A stretch of DNA of 32,549 nt from Acetobacteraceae bacterium (lineage in GTDB: Bacteria > Pseudomonadota > Alphaproteobacteria > Acetobacterales > Acetobacteraceae): positions 10,873 to 43,421 of the forward strand of contig PLXO01000210.1 in assembly GCA_003151425.1 (NCBI GenBank), written 5' to 3'. The position numbers and the translations under genes are program-made. This document shows positions 31,087-32,549 of this stretch, in pieces; positions within the stretch are counted from its first letter, which is position 1, and every line of letters starts with the position of its first letter. The notes under the pieces were generated by a model. The model saw nothing but the letters and a program-made list of their open reading frames with translations, had not been told where the DNA came from and made no database searches.

Positions 31087-32139
31087 ATGGGCCATGATTC
31101 TCATGCGCGCATGAGAAACGACGATGCTCGCAAGCTGGACCACGCGACCCTGGAAACACTGCGGATACGCGCGGTACGGAGTGTCCAAGAGGGCGAAAGT
31201 CCGGAGGACGTCGCACGAACATTAAGAGTCACCAGCCGGGCAATGTACAAATGGCTGGCGGATTATCGCCGTGGCGGGTGGGGCGCATTGAAGGCGAAAC
31301 CACTGGCGGGCCGTCCGCCGAAGTTGGACGATAAGAAGCTGAAATGGCTTTACAACACCGTGACCCTAAAGAACCCGCTACAGCTGAAATTCCGGTTCGC
31401 GCTTTGGACGCGAGAGATGGTGGCTCAGTTGATCAAAACAAAATATGGTATTCGTCTGGCCGCCAACTCCGTCGGCCGCCTGCTGGCTCAGCTTGGAATT
31501 ACACCTCAAAAGCCTCTGCATCGCGCGATGGAACGTGATGAGGCGCTGGTTCAAAAATGGCTGAAGTCGGAATACCCGAAGATCAGGAGAATGGCCAAGG
31601 TTCAAGGAGCAGACATCTATTTTGGCGATGCGGCTCATATACGTTCTGATCATCACGCGGGACGGACTTGGGGTAAGAAGGGCGAAACCCCGGTGGTCGA
31701 AGCAACCGGTGCCCGTCACAGTATGAGCCTGATTTCCGCGATCACGTCGAAGGGGCGGATGCGGTTCATGATTAAGGAAACAGGCGGGGTGAACGCGGAC
31801 GTCTTTATCGAATTCCTTAAACGATTGCTGATCGGCGCGACACGTAAGATCTTCCTGATCGTTGACCGGGGTCCCGCTCACCGGGCAAAAAAGACCAAAG
31901 CCTTTGTCGAAGCGCTCGGTGGCCGTCTGCGGCTATTTTATCTGCCGCCTTATTCGCCAGACCGCAATCCTGATGAACTGGTATGGAAGCACCTCAAAGC
32001 CGACACCGTAGGTCGTATGGTGGTGACGGGAAAAGCCGACTTCAAAAGCAAGGTCGTCTCGTCCATGCGCAGTCTACAAAAGAACCCGGGGAAGATATGC
32101 TCCTTCTTCCGAAAACCCTCCCTTCAATATGCGGCTTGA
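31087..32139 (+). CDS. IS630-family transposase
   Basis: The 350 residues start with a helix-turn-helix region (ESPEDVARTLRVTSRAMYKWLADY) for binding the inverted repeats. A DDE catalytic core follows, with D181 (YFGDAAH), D260 (LIVDRGPAH) and E297 (RNPDELVWKHLK) in the YLPPYSPDRNP context typical of the family. All three acidic residues are present and the frame is intact, so it is likely functional. Translation may begin at 31087 or at ATG 31111, which lies inside a 20-bp palindrome; no ribosome binding site distinguishes them. The gene fills nearly the whole element and ends close to the right inverted repeat. Confidence 0.9.
   Translation: MGHDSHARMRNDDARKLDHATLETLRIRAVRSVQEGESPEDVARTLRVTSRAMYKWLADYRRGGWGALKAKPLAGRPPKLDDKKLKWLYNTVTLKNPLQLKFRFALWTREMVAQLIKTKYGIRLAANSVGRLLAQLGITPQKPLHRAMERDEALVQKWLKSEYPKIRRMAKVQGADIYFGDAAHIRSDHHAGRTWGKKGETPVVEATGARHSMSLISAITSKGRMRFMIKETGGVNADVFIEFLKRLLIGATRKIFLIVDRGPAHRAKKTKAFVEALGGRLRLFYLPPYSPDRNPDELVWKHLKADTVGRMVVTGKADFKSKVVSSMRSLQKNPGKICSFFRKPSLQYAA
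31098..31117. repeat. Perfect 20-bp palindrome at the transposase start
   Basis: TTCTCATGCGCGCATGAGAA reads the same on both strands and includes the possible start codon at 31111. In mRNA it would fold into a hairpin covering that start, and on DNA it could be a dimer binding site. Confidence 0.85.
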
Positions 32140-32140
32140 G

Positions 32141-32166
32141 TATGAACATACTTATGGACTGATTAA
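32141..32166. repeat. Right terminal inverted repeat of the IS630 element
   Basis: The last 26 bases, ending TGGACTGATTAA, are the near-perfect inverted copy of the left end. The transposase stop lies two bases before its inner edge. Confidence 0.88.
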
Positions 32167-32549
32167 TACACTCGATGTTCTGACGCTGACCGCTACGTAT
32201 ACCGACCACTGCCCAGCAAAGAAGACATCCTGCACATATTCCGAGGACCATCGTAACGTTCCGACTGCCGTGCGCCAGCACGTCTACGACGAATACAACG
32301 TGCCTCAGAGTGCGCGGAACATCCAAAGTGGCGAGGTTGATCACTTTTACCCGCTCTGTGCCGGCGGCTCCAATTCAATCGAAAACCTATGGTATCAGTC
32401 CGCCAAGAACGCGTGGAACGACAAGAATTTTGGATACCACGAGAAAGATGACCTGGAGACCTGGGCATGCGAGAAGATAGCGGCCCGCACGCTAGATCCC
32501 GAAGTTGCTTACAAGCGCATAACCGAGGATTGGGTGGCGTATTACCTCG
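32167..32549 (+). pseudogene. 3' part of the IS-interrupted HNH-like secreted protein gene (runs off the window)
   Basis: Joined to the codon split at 31042, the frame reads TLDVLTLTATYTDHCPAKK, then VPTAVRQHVYDEYNVP, GEVDHFYPLCAGGSNSIENLWYQ and further to the window edge without a stop. The D-H-x(2)-P-L-x(2)-G-G-S-N motif with NLW is the core of HNH-like proteins that usually read DHLIPLxLGGSNxxxNLWP, where the histidine and asparagine are metal or active-site residues. Two cysteines (DHC and TSC) upstream could form a disulphide, in keeping with export. The segment has no start of its own with a ribosome binding site, so it is unlikely to be expressed in this state. The 3' end is outside the window. 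Confidence 0.72.

Larger units (their letters stand above)
31043..32166. mobile_element. Complete IS630-family insertion sequence, 1,124 bp
   Basis: The element is bounded by terminal inverted repeats at 31043-31068 and 32141-32166, which match at 24 of 26 positions and start TTAATCAGTCCA. It contains one transposase gene reading left to right and is flanked by a TA duplication on both sides, the hallmark of the IS630/Tc1-mariner superfamily. Size and structure are complete, so it may be active. It has split an HNH-like gene, and the flanks join into one open frame when the element and one TA are removed. This supports a recent, precise insertion. Confidence 0.92.

Noticed and set aside
1-32549. 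tRNA, rRNA or CRISPR array
   Set aside because: I found no tRNA cloverleaf, rRNA segment or regularly spaced repeats in reading through the window, although no covariance search was possible.

Overview
The window is high-GC and looks alphaproteobacterial. This is inferred from codon use, the gene families present and the ATGA-coupled gene layout; a member of the Rhodospirillales/Acetobacteraceae is a guess, since no rRNA or other marker gene is present. It holds a large, mostly intact carbohydrate-type catabolic locus (about 3.2-28.0 kb) between two eroded accessory regions.

Left edge (1-3.03 kb): the tail of an unidentified gene, a serine-recombinase tail, an ArdC-like antirestriction tail, a small CxxC protein and a DUF262/HNH (GmrSD-type) restriction gene broken by one missing base. 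This reads as the remains of an integrative or defence island.

Catabolic locus: a DadA-like FAD dehydrogenase (3261-4532, +) faces a five-gene minus-strand operon made of two permeases, an ATPase, a solute-binding protein and a DAO-type oxidoreductase (10180 to 4548). On the plus strand follow the scar of a dipeptide transporter (an ATPase N-terminus joined to a DppC C-terminus) and an enolase-superfamily dehydratase (11276-12421). Next is a tightly coupled operon: amidohydrolase, Rieske protein, TIM-barrel isomerase, zinc alcohol dehydrogenase and a LacI-type regulator (12500-17143). A second plus-strand operon carries three Gfo/Idh/MocA dehydrogenases and an IolE-like isomerase/dehydratase (17371-21475). 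A second minus-strand transporter operon (27816 to 21619) encodes a binding protein, two permeases and two paralogous FAD oxidoreductases, but no ATPase.

Four near-identical palindromes (core TTGGAACGnTCCAA) lie just downstream of or overlapping TTGACA-type promoters at 10202, 12475, 17331 and 28014, one in front of each main operon. The simplest reading is one regulon under the embedded LacI regulator: import of one or more sugar-like compounds, oxidation by NAD- and FAD-dependent enzymes, isomerisation and dehydration, then hydrolysis or decarboxylation. The substrate cannot be read from the sequence.

Right edge (28.2-32.5 kb): small unknown genes, an HNH endonuclease with a frameshift at codon 7, and a signal-peptide-bearing HNH-like gene that carries an in-frame TAA and is also interrupted by a complete 1,124-bp IS630-family element with a TA target duplication. 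Removing the element and one TA restores the reading frame exactly.
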